DNA of 64,000 bases, taken from Nonomuraea africana. Its GTDB lineage: Bacteria > Actinomycetota > Actinomycetes > Streptosporangiales > Streptosporangiaceae. Position 1 is the first letter of the stretch. Each line of letters begins with the position of its first letter. The position numbers and the translations under genes are program-made. Below, one piece after another: positions 33,718 to 45,613 of this stretch. Where the stretch lies: NCBI RefSeq assembly GCF_014873535.1, contig NZ_JADBEF010000001.1, forward strand, positions 6,510,001 to 6,574,000. Reading direction: 5' to 3'. The notes beneath the pieces were generated by a model. That model ran no database searches. It was not told the origin of the DNA and worked only from the letters and a program-made list of their open reading frames with translations.

Positions 33718-33771
33718 CCGGCACCATCCTGTGCCGGACCATATGGCAAAGCCCCCGTAAAGCTCCTTTAC
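33718..33771. promoter_or_regulatory. Two hairpins in the upstream region of the secreted-protein gene
   Basis: CCGGCAC (33718-33724)/GTGCCGG (33731-33737), and GTAAAG (33757-33762)/CTTTAC (33766-33771), lie in the 177-nt AT-richer leader between ppx and the secreted-protein start. They may be operator sites or part of a structured 5' UTR; no known riboswitch was recognised. Confidence 0.45.
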
Positions 33772-33840
33772 CTAATCACAGAACAGAATGCACTCTCAAC
33801 ACACGCCAAAGGGGCCGAATGTCCCAAATCACGGAACTTT

Positions 33841-34788
33841 TCAGGAGATGGACCAGGCGATTCCGTCCAGAATGTCGTGTTCACTCACGACGACCTGCGA
33901 AAACGCGAAACGCCTGACGATGCGGTCGAGAATCAGGGCCCCCGCCCCAATCACGTCGACTCGTCCCGGATGCATCACCGGAACGGCCGCGCGCTCACCA
34001 TGGGTCATGGCGAGAAGCCTGCGCGTCACGTCGTGAACCTGTCGCGCGGAAAGAATCGAGTGATGAATCCGCTCCGGATCGTAAGCGGGAAGGTCGAGCG
34101 CGATACCCGCGATCGTCGTGACCGAGCCCGCCAGACCCACAAGTGTCGTCGCCTGCCGTACGGGGACCGCCGCCTCGACCCGGTCGAGCGCCGCCTCGAT
34201 GTCGGCCACGACCCGTTCCAGCGCCGCCGCCTCCGGCGGGTCGCCCGCGCCGCGCAGGTGGCGCTCGGTCAGCCTGACGCAGCCGATGTCGACCGACAGC
34301 GCGCCCTCGACGGACTCGGAGCCGACCACGAACTCGGTGGAGCCGCCGCCGATGTCGACCACCAGGTACGGCGGAAGCGGCCCCTGCGGCATCCCGGTCT
34401 CGGCCGACAGGCGCAGCAGGCCCCTGGTCGCCCCCACGAAGGACAGCTCGGCCTCCTCGGCGCCGGAGACCACCTCGGGCGCCACGCCGAAGATCTCGCG
34501 CACCCCGTCGACGAACTCCTGCCTGTTGGCGGCGTCACGGGTGGCGCTCGTGGCCACGACCCTGGTGGCCGTCGCGCCGTGCTGGTCGATCAGCTTGCGA
34601 TAGTCGCGCATCGCGGCGAACGTGCGCTCCAGCGCCTCGGGGGCCAGCCGTCCTGTCCTGTCGACGTCCTGGCCGAGCCGGACGATCTCCATGAGCCGCT
34701 CGACCTCGGTCAGGTCGTCGCCGTGGATGTCGGCGATCAGCAGACGGACGGAGTTGGTGCCGCAGTCGACGGCCGCCACGCGGGTCAT
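33841..34788 (-). CDS. Ppx/GppA exopolyphosphatase family protein
   Basis: 315 residues. ASKHA fold: VAAVDCGTNSVRLLIAD (phosphate 1), VATSATRDAANRQEF, catalytic-Glu region SGAEEAELSFVGA, and LVVDIGGGSTEFVVG (phosphate 2). It hydrolyses polyphosphate or pppGpp. The short form (about 315 residues) is typical of actinobacteria. ATG 34788 overlaps the TGA of the DUF501 gene (ATGA). Last gene of the eno-divIC-DUF501-ppx run. Confidence 0.92.
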   Translation of the reverse strand: MTRVAAVDCGTNSVRLLIADIHGDDLTEVERLMEIVRLGQDVDRTGRLAPEALERTFAAMRDYRKLIDQHGATATRVVATSATRDAANRQEFVDGVREIFGVAPEVVSGAEEAELSFVGATRGLLRLSAETGMPQGPLPPYLVVDIGGGSTEFVVGSESVEGALSVDIGCVRLTERHLRGAGDPPEAAALERVVADIEAALDRVEAAVPVRQATTLVGLAGSVTTIAGIALDLPAYDPERIHHSILSARQVHDVTRRLLAMTHGERAAVPVMHPGRVDVIGAGALILDRIVRRFAFSQVVVSEHDILDGIAWSIS

Positions 34789-35312
34789 TCGGCATCCCCG
34801 TGGGACGACCCGGACTCGGCGACCCGCACACACGGCCCGTCCGCCCACCACTTCGGCAGGTGCTCGAGCGCCTCGGCCCCGAAGGGGTTCGTCCCCGGCG
34901 CCGCCAGTTCGTGCGCGACCAGCGCGTGCAGGCACTTCACCCGGTACGGCATGCCGCCGGTGCTCTGCATGTCGCGCGGCAGCGGCTCCATGCCCTCCTC
35001 GGCCGCCGCCTTGTCGCGGCTGGCGAGGTAACCGTCGTGGGCGGCCTGGTAGGCGGCGGCCAGTTCGGGGTCGTCGGCGAGCCTGGCCTGCATCTCCTTC
35101 ATCAGGCCTGAGCCTTCGAGGGTGCCGATCGCGGAGGCGGCCTTGGGACAGGTCAGGTAGTAGAGCGTGGGAAACGGGGTGCCGTCGGGCAGCCTGGGAG
35201 CCGTCTCGACCACGTCGGGATTGCCGCACGGGCAGCGGTGCGCGACCCCGCGCAGGCCCCGCGGCGGACGGCCGAGCTGCAACTCGACCGCCGCGATGTC
35301 ATGGCTTTCCAT
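34785..35312 (-). CDS. DUF501 family protein
   Basis: 175 residues, soluble. LGRPPRGLRGVAHRCPCGNPDVVETAPRL, TPFPTLYYLTCP and GMPYRVKCLHALVAHELA with several Cys are DUF501 features. Function unknown, but it is almost always found between divIC and ppx in actinobacteria. It overlaps divIC by 14 nt and ppx by 4 nt. Confidence 0.9.
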   Translation of the reverse strand: MESHDIAAVELQLGRPPRGLRGVAHRCPCGNPDVVETAPRLPDGTPFPTLYYLTCPKAASAIGTLEGSGLMKEMQARLADDPELAAAYQAAHDGYLASRDKAAAEEGMEPLPRDMQSTGGMPYRVKCLHALVAHELAAPGTNPFGAEALEHLPKWWADGPCVRVAESGSSHGDAE

Positions 35313-35736
35313 CGTCCTTCTTCTCCTCGGCTGTGGGCGCCGCGGACGCCTTGACGCCCTTGCCCGTGTCGGCCGCCTCGACCGACTCCCACAGCGTCTG
35401 GTACCAGGGCGGCGTGATCGTGGGCTGCTGTCGCCCGCCCGCCTGGGTCTGCTTGGACTCGCTGTCGGCGACCATGTAGCACTTCTCGCCCGCGCCGCAG
35501 TAGTGGAGCCTGCGCCTGGCCTCGCGCTTGATGTAGTTGGGGTCCTGCAGCTGCTTCTGGCGCTCGGCCAGCCTGCGCTGCTCCTCGAGCTCCTTGGCCT
35601 TCTCCGCCTGCAGCTGGGAGATCGCCCGCCGCTGGGCGACGTACTCGCGCACCGGGTAGGCGAGGCTCATGGCGATCGCGCACACGACCACCGCGAGGAT
35701 CGCGGCCCTTCCCGTCAACTGCGGTCGTTTCGCCAT
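35299..35736 (-). CDS. Septum formation initiator (DivIC/FtsB-like)
   Basis: 145 residues: one membrane segment (AAILAVVVCAIAMSLAYPV, about residues 11-29), a coiled coil (REYVAQRRAISQLQAEKAKELEEQRRLAERQKQL), then DPNYIKREARRRLHY, the FtsB/DivIC signature. It joins the divisome FtsQLB-type complex. The YCGAGEKC segment has two Cys where relatives usually have a hydrophobic GE motif, so an extracellular disulfide is possible. Long hydrophilic C-terminus. Confidence 0.9.
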   Translation of the reverse strand: MAKRPQLTGRAAILAVVVCAIAMSLAYPVREYVAQRRAISQLQAEKAKELEEQRRLAERQKQLQDPNYIKREARRRLHYCGAGEKCYMVADSESKQTQAGGRQQPTITPPWYQTLWESVEAADTGKGVKASAAPTAEEKKDDGKP

Positions 35737-35820
35737 CGATGCTCCCTCCGCCGCACTGCGCCCATCCGGTCACCGGCGGGCCCTGCCGGGACCGGCGCCC
35801 GGGCCCCGAATCCGTTCCGG

Positions 35821-35870
35821 CGGCCCCGTGTCAGGTGTCGGGGAGGGCCCCTCGACCTGACGCGGGGCCG
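35821..35870 (-). terminator. 15-bp hairpin downstream of eno
   Basis: CGGCCCCGTGTCAGG (35821-35835) pairs with 35856-35870 with one G-T wobble; the loop has an inner GGGG/CCCC stem. It sits in the 143-bp gap between eno and divIC, 10 nt after the eno stop. Confidence 0.65.
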
Positions 35871-35879
35871 TACAAGAAA

Positions 35880-37157
35880 CTAGCGCCGGAAGCGGGGGAA
35901 AGCCCCGCGACCCGCGTAACGCGCGGCGTCGTCGAGCATTTCCTCGATGCGGAGCAGCTGGTTGTACTTGGCCACCCGGTCGGACCTCGCGGGCGCGCCG
36001 GTCTTGATCTGACCGCAGTTGGTCGCCACGGCCAGGTCGGCGATCGTGGTGTCCTCGGTCTCGCCCGAGCGGTGGCTCATCATGCAGCGGTAGCCGTTGC
36101 GGTGGGCCAGGTCGACCGCGTCGAGGGTCTCGGTCAGCGTGCCGATCTGGTTGACCTTGACCAGCAGGGCGTTGGCGGTGCCCTCGTCGATGCCGCGCTG
36201 CAGGCGCTCGGGGTTGGTGACGAACAGGTCGTCGCCGACGAGCTGGACCTTGTCGCCGAGCGCCTTGGTGATCTTGTTCCAGCCTTCCCAGTCGCTCTCG
36301 TCGAGCGGGTCCTCGATGGAGACCAGCGGGTAGGAGGCGACCAGGTCGGCGTAGAAGGCGATCAGCTCGTCGGCCGACAGGCCCTTGCCGTCGATGGTGT
36401 AGACGCCGTCCTTGTGGAACTCGGAGGCGGCCACGTCGAGGGCGAGCGCGACGTCCTCGCCCGGCGTGTAGCCGGCCTTCTCGATGGCCACGAGGATCAG
36501 GTCGAGCGCGTCGCGGTTCGAGGGCAGGTTGGGCGCGAAGCCGCCCTCGTCGCCCAGGCCCGTGGCGTAGCCCTTCTCCTTCAGCACCGCCTTCAGCGCG
36601 TGGTAGACCTCGGTGCCCATGCGCACGGCCTCGCGGAACGTCTCCGCCCCGATCGGCGCGATCATGAACTCCTGGATGTCGACGTTGGTGTCGGCGTGGG
36701 CGCCGCCGTTGAGGATGTTCATCATCGGCACCGGCAGCACGTGCGCGTTGGGGCCGCCCAGGTAGCGGAAGAGCGGCAGGTCGGCGCTGTCGGCGGCGGC
36801 CTTGGCCACGGCCAGCGAGACGCCGAGGATCGCGTTGGCGCCGAGCTTGCCCTTGTTGGGCGTGCCGTCCAGGTCGATCATGATCTGGTCGATGATCCGC
36901 TGCTCGTCGGCGTCGATGCCGAGGATCTCGTCGGCGATCTCGTCGGTGACGCCCAGCACGGCCTTCTCGACGCCCTTGCCGCCGTAGCGCTCGTCGCCGT
37001 CGCGGAGCTCCACGGCCTCGAACGCGCCGGTGGAGGCGCCGCTGGGGACCGCTGCGCGGCCTGTGCTGTTGTCGTCGAGGAGGACCTCGACCTCGACAGT
37101 CGGGTTGCCCCGGGAGTCGAGGATCTCGCGGGCGGAAACGGCCTCGATGGAAGCCAC
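35880..37157 (-). CDS. eno: Enolase
   Basis: 425 residues. AREILDSRGNPTVEVEV at the N-terminus, catalytic GDEGGFAP, metal-binding SIEDPLDESDW, and the signature MMSHRSGETEDTTIADLAVATNCGQIKTGAPARSDRVAKYNQ with all usual residues (given here in two parts: SHRSGETEDT and KTGAPARSDR). It converts 2-phosphoglycerate to phosphoenolpyruvate. GTG 37157 has AGGAG 8 nt upstream; a longer start to 37193 adds a non-conserved 12-residue tail. Confidence 0.97.
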   Translation of the reverse strand: MASIEAVSAREILDSRGNPTVEVEVLLDDNSTGRAAVPSGASTGAFEAVELRDGDERYGGKGVEKAVLGVTDEIADEILGIDADEQRIIDQIMIDLDGTPNKGKLGANAILGVSLAVAKAAADSADLPLFRYLGGPNAHVLPVPMMNILNGGAHADTNVDIQEFMIAPIGAETFREAVRMGTEVYHALKAVLKEKGYATGLGDEGGFAPNLPSNRDALDLILVAIEKAGYTPGEDVALALDVAASEFHKDGVYTIDGKGLSADELIAFYADLVASYPLVSIEDPLDESDWEGWNKITKALGDKVQLVGDDLFVTNPERLQRGIDEGTANALLVKVNQIGTLTETLDAVDLAHRNGYRCMMSHRSGETEDTTIADLAVATNCGQIKTGAPARSDRVAKYNQLLRIEEMLDDAARYAGRGAFPRFRR

Positions 37158-37199
37158 GTCAGGCGCTCCTAGAGTCGAAGGGCGGTTTGCCATACGAGC

Positions 37200-37532
37200 C
37201 TATCGACCCCGACCAGCTGGTACGCCATCGAGGCTCCACATCCTCATCCCCTTGCCGTCGACGCCCGCCACCACGACCTTCCCGCCGTCGACCTCGCCCA
37301 CGGCCAGGGCCGCGACCTTGCCCGACGCGAGCGGGGCCGCGAGTCTCTCGCAGGTGTCCAGCCGCCAGAGGCCGAGCCCGGGCCCCGCGCCGACCAGCAC
37401 CTCCCCCGCGACCTTGACGTCGGCGAGCTCCTCGGAGACCGTGCAGGTCGGCTTGCCGTCCTCGAAGTCGACGACGTCCACGCCCCCGGTCCGCACCTGG
37501 ACGGCCAGCACGCGCCAGTCGGCCGCCGTCAC
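37200..37532 (-). CDS. Short propeller-like hypothetical protein
   Basis: 110 residues with two repeats reminiscent of beta-propeller blades (VGAGPGLGLWRLDTCERLAAPL and VVVAGVDGKGMRMWSLDG). No signal peptide. It begins with GTG 13 nt after the mazG stop, with a weak ribosome site, and lies between mazG and eno, where other actinobacteria have nothing comparable that I recall. It could be a remnant of a larger WD-like protein. Confidence 0.5.
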   Translation of the reverse strand: MTAADWRVLAVQVRTGGVDVVDFEDGKPTCTVSEELADVKVAGEVLVGAGPGLGLWRLDTCERLAAPLASGKVAALAVGEVDGGKVVVAGVDGKGMRMWSLDGVPAGRGR

Positions 37533-37544
37533 CTCGCTGGCGGA

Positions 37545-38456
37545 CTAGCGGGACTCCCAGGCCTCCACCCGCGCCCGGTAGGCCATCGCGGCGCCGCGCA
37601 GCTCGGCCTCGGGGTCGAGCCCGGCCTCCTGCGCCCGCCGTACCAGGTCGAACAGCTCCCTGGCCACGCCCTGGCCGACCGCGTGCGCCAGGCCCTCGGG
37701 GGCGCCCGCGCTCTCGGCCCTGCGGATGAGCTGGGCGGCCAGCGACAGCGCGGGCTGGCCCATCGGCACGCCGTCGAACAGCTCCTTGCCGGCCCGCTCG
37801 TGGGCCTTGATGGCCTCCCAGTTGGTGTTGACCTCGTCGGCGGTCTCGGCGCTCACGTCGCCGAACACGTGCGGGTGCCTGCGGATCAGCTTGCCGACGA
37901 TCACGTCGGCCACGTCGTCGATGTCGAAGTCGTCGGCCACCCTGGCGTGGAAGGCCACCTGGAGCAGCACGTCGCCGAGCTCCTCACGCAGCCCGTAGCC
38001 CTGCTCGACCGCGTGCTGGACCTCGTAGGCCTCCTCGATCAGGTACGGCACCAGCGAGGCGTGGGTCTGCTTGCGGTCCCACGGGCACTCGGTCCTGAGC
38101 CGGTCCATCACCGCGACCAGGTCGAGCACGCGCGCGCCAGGCAGGTCGTAGGAGCCGGGGACGACCTCGATCACCGGAGGGTCGTCGAGCGCGAGGGCGG
38201 CGTGGCCGACCGCGCGCATGAAGCCTTCGTCCTCGCCGGCCAGCCAGACCACGGTGTCGTCGACGGCCTGCCGTACCAGGGCGGCGTGGTCGGGGGTGAC
38301 CACCTCGACCTCGATGCCCGCCTCCGCCAGATAGGGCAGCTGCGGGTGGTCCGCCGAACCGGTCAGCACCCTGCCGGACGACAGCGCCTGCCACGCCTGG
38401 TGGCTGAGCACGCCAGGGGCGACTCTCGGCGAGGTGGTGACGACGACGAGCGGCAT
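37545..38456 (-). CDS. mazG: Nucleoside triphosphate pyrophosphohydrolase MazG
   Basis: 303 residues. The N-terminal ~100 residues resemble the tetrapyrrole-methylase-like region seen in actinobacterial MazG; the MazG core is DRLRTECPWDRKQTHASLVPYLIEEAYEV (EExxE metal site), then LREELGDVLLQVAFHA and HPHVFGDV. It hydrolyses aberrant nucleotides. Starts 1 nt after the SurA-like gene's stop. Confidence 0.94.
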   Translation of the reverse strand: MPLVVVTTSPRVAPGVLSHQAWQALSSGRVLTGSADHPQLPYLAEAGIEVEVVTPDHAALVRQAVDDTVVWLAGEDEGFMRAVGHAALALDDPPVIEVVPGSYDLPGARVLDLVAVMDRLRTECPWDRKQTHASLVPYLIEEAYEVQHAVEQGYGLREELGDVLLQVAFHARVADDFDIDDVADVIVGKLIRRHPHVFGDVSAETADEVNTNWEAIKAHERAGKELFDGVPMGQPALSLAAQLIRRAESAGAPEGLAHAVGQGVARELFDLVRRAQEAGLDPEAELRGAAMAYRARVEAWESR

Positions 38457-38457
38457 C

Positions 38458-39048
38458 TCAGCCCTGGGTGGAAGAGGCCGGCTTGCCGAAGCGGCCCGCG
38501 TCGACGAAGCCCTTCTGCGGGTCGAAGGTCCCGTAGCGCGGGCTGTAGGTCACCTTGATCGCGGAGGCCTCCTCGATCAGCTTCTGCTGGCCGCGCTGCC
38601 TGGCGGCCTCGTCGGTGCCGCCGCCGTACTGCTGCATCATCTTGTTGATGGCGATCGAGGTGCCGAGCCACTCGCGGGTGTAGGCCGGCGGCACGCCCTG
38701 GGCCAGGGTCTGCTTCTCGAGCGCGGCGAGACCGCCCTGCGAGGCGATGAGCTGGTCGATCTCACCGTCGGTGACCTTGGTGCCCGCCTTGGTGGCCAGC
38801 TGCCTGAACTGCGCCACGTTGACCATCTGCAGCAGCGCGTACTGCGTGACGGGCAGCCCCAGCTGCGACTGCGGGATCTGGGCCTTGGCCAGCGCGCTCT
38901 CGAGCTGCTTGACGTTCGTGCTCAGATCGCTGGCCGAGATGCGCTCGTTACCGACGACGGCCGCGGATCCGGCCTGGACGGGCGACGAACAGGCGGTCAC
39001 CGCAACTCCAAGCGCGGCGACGGCGACGGCCACTCGAATCGACTTCAC
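38458..39048 (-). CDS. SurA-like N-domain lipoprotein
   Basis: 196 residues. Lipobox VTAC at the end of a signal peptide; AAVVGNERISASDLSTNVKQLESALA and helical segments up to REWLGTSIAINKMMQQ resemble the SurA/PrsA N-terminal chaperone domain, without a peptidyl-prolyl isomerase domain. The C-terminal VTYSPRYGTFDPQKGFV motif is typical of this actinobacterial group. Probably an extracytoplasmic chaperone. GTG 39048 follows AAGGGAT by 8 nt. Confidence 0.82.
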   Translation of the reverse strand: MKSIRVAVAVAALGVAVTACSSPVQAGSAAVVGNERISASDLSTNVKQLESALAKAQIPQSQLGLPVTQYALLQMVNVAQFRQLATKAGTKVTDGEIDQLIASQGGLAALEKQTLAQGVPPAYTREWLGTSIAINKMMQQYGGGTDEAARQRGQQKLIEEASAIKVTYSPRYGTFDPQKGFVDAGRFGKPASSTQG

Positions 39049-39078
39049 CCTTGCATCCCTTCGCGACGAAACGTCGGC

Positions 39079-42567
<3,489 letters not shown>

Positions 42568-42744
42568 CAGATACGCCCTCAGCCCCACGGCGGCAACACG
42601 ACTACCCCCGGCCGAGTGAGGTCGCGGGGGTCTGCCCGTCCAGACTACTTCCACCGCTGGAGGCGCACGCCGGGTGTCCTCGCGGGCCGGCCGCTCCGCA
42701 GGAAATACCTAACGAGCCGGGTTGATGTGATTACTCTGGGTGAC

Positions 42745-43461
42745 ATGGCTGACGTGCGGTCGGTCGCTCTCAGAGGCGACCTTTTCGAGCAGCGAATTCG
42801 CGAGCAGTGGACCGAGCAACTGGGGCGCAGGCTCGACCTGCTCGTCGCAGGGTGCGCTCACGACCCACCGCCCTTCCTCGACCGGATCGACGCCAAGGCC
42901 ACGGGTGTCGACGAGGATCTGCCCGCGGTCAGGGCGCACCTGCCCGACCGCACCTACCTCGACTCGTGGACACTCGGCGACCTGCGCTCGGTGCCGATCC
43001 CGCCGCGCTCGTTCGACGTCGTCCACCTGACCTTCCTCATCGAGCGCATCCAGCACGCCGAGCTCGTCCTCGACCGCATACTCAACGGCCTGCGCCCTGG
43101 CGGCCTGCTGCTGGTGCGCATGCGCGACAGGTCCACCGCCTACGGCCTGTGCGACCGCCTCACCCCGTCGTGGCTGCGCCGCCTGCTGTGGCGGCGCCTC
43201 GTGCAGGGCGACGTCACGGGTCCGCTGCCGGCCGTCTACGAGCCGGTCTCCTCGCGTGAGGGCCTGCGCGCCTTCTGCTTCATGCGCGGCCTGATGATCA
43301 CCGATGACCTCGCCGCCACCAGCGGTCCTGCGAGGGGCCGCGCCGGCTCGGCGGTCGTGCGACTGGTCGACAGGCTGTCGCGCGGCAGGTTCACGTCTTC
43401 CTACGACGAGGTGACGATGGTCATCAGGAAGCCCCAGAATCATTTCGCCCGGTTGATCTGA
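42745..43461 (+). CDS. Methyltransferase-like protein
   Basis: 238 residues. LDLLVAGCAHDPPPFLDRI, SFDVVHLTFLIERIQHAELVLDRI and LRPGGLLLVRMRDRS follow the class-I methyltransferase order, but the first glycine-rich loop is weak (VAGCAHD), so SAM binding is uncertain. ATG 42745 has TACTCT 7 nt upstream (leaderless pattern). Divergent from mfd, and the first gene of the accessory locus. Confidence 0.7.
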   Translation: MADVRSVALRGDLFEQRIREQWTEQLGRRLDLLVAGCAHDPPPFLDRIDAKATGVDEDLPAVRAHLPDRTYLDSWTLGDLRSVPIPPRSFDVVHLTFLIERIQHAELVLDRILNGLRPGGLLLVRMRDRSTAYGLCDRLTPSWLRRLLWRRLVQGDVTGPLPAVYEPVSSREGLRAFCFMRGLMITDDLAATSGPARGRAGSAVVRLVDRLSRGRFTSSYDEVTMVIRKPQNHFARLI

Positions 43462-43505
43462 CGGGGTAGGGTATATCCAACTAAGTCGATCGGAAATGTG
43501 GAGCG

Positions 43506-44735
43506 ATGACGGCGAACCTCCAGTGGACTCCCGACCCGCGCGAGCTCGCCGACCTCGAGTTGCTGCTGTCCGGGGCCTTCCACCCGCTGACCGGCTTCCT
43601 TGGACACGACGACCTGCACGAGGTCGAGTCGCACGGCGCGCTCGCCGACGGCACCCCGTGGCCCGCGCCCGTCACGCTGCGAGTGCCTGGAGCGCAGGCG
43701 GGAGACCGGGTCACGCTGCTCGATCCCGAAGGCGCGGCGCTCGCCGTCCTCACGGTGGCCGAGAGTGGCCACGACGGGCTGGTCGCAGGGCCGCTCGAGG
43801 CGCTCGGCGCGGTCGAGCACGGCCCCTTCGCGAGGCTGCGCCGCTCCCCCGAGGAGGTGCGCAAGGAACTCGCCGGTCGCCCGGCGCTCGCCGTCACCAT
43901 GCGCGGACCGCTCGACGACCTCAGCGCGCAGGAGATCATCGCCGTCGCAGAGGAGCTCGAGGCGACCGTCCTGCTGCTCCCCCTGGCGTACGGCGAGGGC
44001 GGCCCCGCGCTCGTCAGGGCCGCGCTGAAGGCCCGCGAGAAGCTGCCCGAGGACACACTCGTGGTCTCGGTCCCCCTCGCGCCCCGCGAGGACCAGGAGA
44101 TCGATCTGGAGCTGCGCGAGCACGTCGCCACCGCCTACGGCGCCACCGAGCACCTGGCCGGCCCCGAACCCGTCACGCTGCCCGGCCCGCCGCACCGCCG
44201 CGGCCTCGTGGTCTTCTTCACCGGCCTGTCGGGATCGGGCAAGTCCACGATCGCCAGGGGCCTGCGCGACGCGCTGCTCGAGCTCGGCAGCCGCACCGTC
44301 ACCTACCTCGACGGCGACGTGGTGCGCCACCTGCTGTCCAAGGGCCTGACCTTCTCCAAGGATGACCGCGACCTCAACATCCGCCGCATCGGCTTCGTCG
44401 CCACCGAGGCGGCCAGACACGGCGGCCTGGCGATCTGCGCCCCCATCGCGCCCTACGCGGCCACCCGCGCCGAGGTCAGGGAGTCGGTCGAGGCGGTGGG
44501 CGCCGACTTCCTGCTGGTGCACGTCTCCACGCCGCTGGAGGAGTGCGAGCGGCGCGACCGCAAGGGCCTGTACGCCAAGGCCCGCGCCGGCGAGATCCCC
44601 GAGTTCACCGGCGTCTCGGACCCCTACGAGGAGCCCGACGACGCCGACCTGGTCATCGACACCACGCACATCTCGATCGAGGCCGCCGTCTCCCGCGTCC
44701 TCGACACCTTGCGAAGCGGAGGGTGGGTACGTTGA
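43506..44735 (+). CDS. cysC: APS kinase fused to an inactive ATP-sulfurylase-like domain
   Basis: 409 residues. Residues ~10-90 are the PUA-like domain of ATP sulfurylase (LADLELLLSGAFHPLTGFLG, ADGTPWPAPVTLRV). Residues ~110-215 align with the sulfurylase core, but the nucleotide motifs QxRNPxHxxH are replaced (TMRGPLDDLSAQE), so it cannot make APS. From ~225 an intact APS kinase follows: GLSGSGKST, DGDVVRHLL, RDLNIRRIGFVA. It phosphorylates APS to PAPS. Active APS synthesis would come from cysDN at 56.5-58.8 kb. Ribosome site GTGGAG at 43496-43501 before the ATG. Confidence 0.92.
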   Translation: MTANLQWTPDPRELADLELLLSGAFHPLTGFLGHDDLHEVESHGALADGTPWPAPVTLRVPGAQAGDRVTLLDPEGAALAVLTVAESGHDGLVAGPLEALGAVEHGPFARLRRSPEEVRKELAGRPALAVTMRGPLDDLSAQEIIAVAEELEATVLLLPLAYGEGGPALVRAALKAREKLPEDTLVVSVPLAPREDQEIDLELREHVATAYGATEHLAGPEPVTLPGPPHRRGLVVFFTGLSGSGKSTIARGLRDALLELGSRTVTYLDGDVVRHLLSKGLTFSKDDRDLNIRRIGFVATEAARHGGLAICAPIAPYAATRAEVRESVEAVGADFLLVHVSTPLEECERRDRKGLYAKARAGEIPEFTGVSDPYEEPDDADLVIDTTHISIEAAVSRVLDTLRSGGWVR

Positions 44736-45613
44736 TCGACTTCCCCCTGGTGGTCGGATCCTTTCTGGTCGCGATCATCGTCGGTCTGACCGGCATGGGC
44801 GGCGGCGCGCTGATGACGCCGATGATGATGCTCTTCTTCAACGTGCCCCCGCTGGCGGCCGTCTCCAGCGACCTGGTGGCTTCGGCGATCATGAAGCCGG
44901 TCGGCGGGGTCGTCCACCTGCGCAGGGGCACCGTCAACCTGCGTCTGGTCGGCTGGCTGTGCGTGGGCTCGGTGCCGGCCGCCTTCAGCGGCGTCTTCCT
45001 GGTGCGCGCCTTCGGCGAGGGCGCCGCCGTCCAGCAGGCGGTGAAGACGGCCCTCGGCGTCGCACTGCTGCTCGCCGTCGCCGGCCTGGTGCTGAAGGCG
45101 TGGCTCGGCGACAGGGGTGGCTCGTCGAGCGCCCGCGACATTGTCGTGCGCCCAATTCCGACTGTACTGGTCGGTACAGTTGGCGGCCTCGTGGTCGGCG
45201 TCTCCTCCGTCGGGTCGGGGTCCCTGATCATCGTGGCGCTGCTCGCGCTCTACCCCGCGCTCAAGGCCAACCAGCTCGTGGGCACCGACCTGGTGCAGGC
45301 GGTGCCCCTGGTCGCCGCGGCGGCGCTCGGCCACCTGTTCTTCGGCGACTTCCAGCTCGACCTCACCGCCTCGCTGCTGCTCGGCTCGATCCCCGGCGTC
45401 TATCTCGGCGCGCGGGTCTCGGCGTGGGCGCCGAACGGCGCCATCAGGGCCCTTCTGGCCGTGGTGCTGCTGGCCTCGGCACTCAAGCTCCTCGGCGTCG
45501 GGAACACCGCGACCCTCTGGATCGTGGGCGTCGCGGTGTTCCTCGGCGGCGCGGGGCTCATGGTCGCGGCACGCGGGTCGCGGAGAAGTGCGGATCCGTT
45601 GCGAGTGCCGTGA
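44732..45613 (+). CDS. TauE/SafE-type membrane transporter
   Basis: 293 residues with about eight hydrophobic segments. GLTGMGGGALMTPMMML and VGVSSVGSGSLIIVALL are the two internal repeats of the TauE family, linked to sulfite, sulfate or organosulfonate movement. A TTG start at 44732 overlaps the cysC stop (TTGA) and has GGAGG ~10 nt upstream; GTG 44723 is the alternative. Position after cysC suggests sulfate or sulfite transport for this pathway. 3' end overlaps the convergent glycosidase gene by 56 nt. Confidence 0.88.
   Translation: MIDFPLVVGSFLVAIIVGLTGMGGGALMTPMMMLFFNVPPLAAVSSDLVASAIMKPVGGVVHLRRGTVNLRLVGWLCVGSVPAAFSGVFLVRAFGEGAAVQQAVKTALGVALLLAVAGLVLKAWLGDRGGSSSARDIVVRPIPTVLVGTVGGLVVGVSSVGSGSLIIVALLALYPALKANQLVGTDLVQAVPLVAAAALGHLFFGDFQLDLTASLLLGSIPGVYLGARVSAWAPNGAIRALLAVVLLASALKLLGVGNTATLWIVGVAVFLGGAGLMVAARGSRRSADPLRVP

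Noticed and set aside
33664..33840. Cyclic di-AMP riboswitch before the secreted protein
   Set aside because: The conserved core sequence elements of that class were not found; only simple hairpins are visible.
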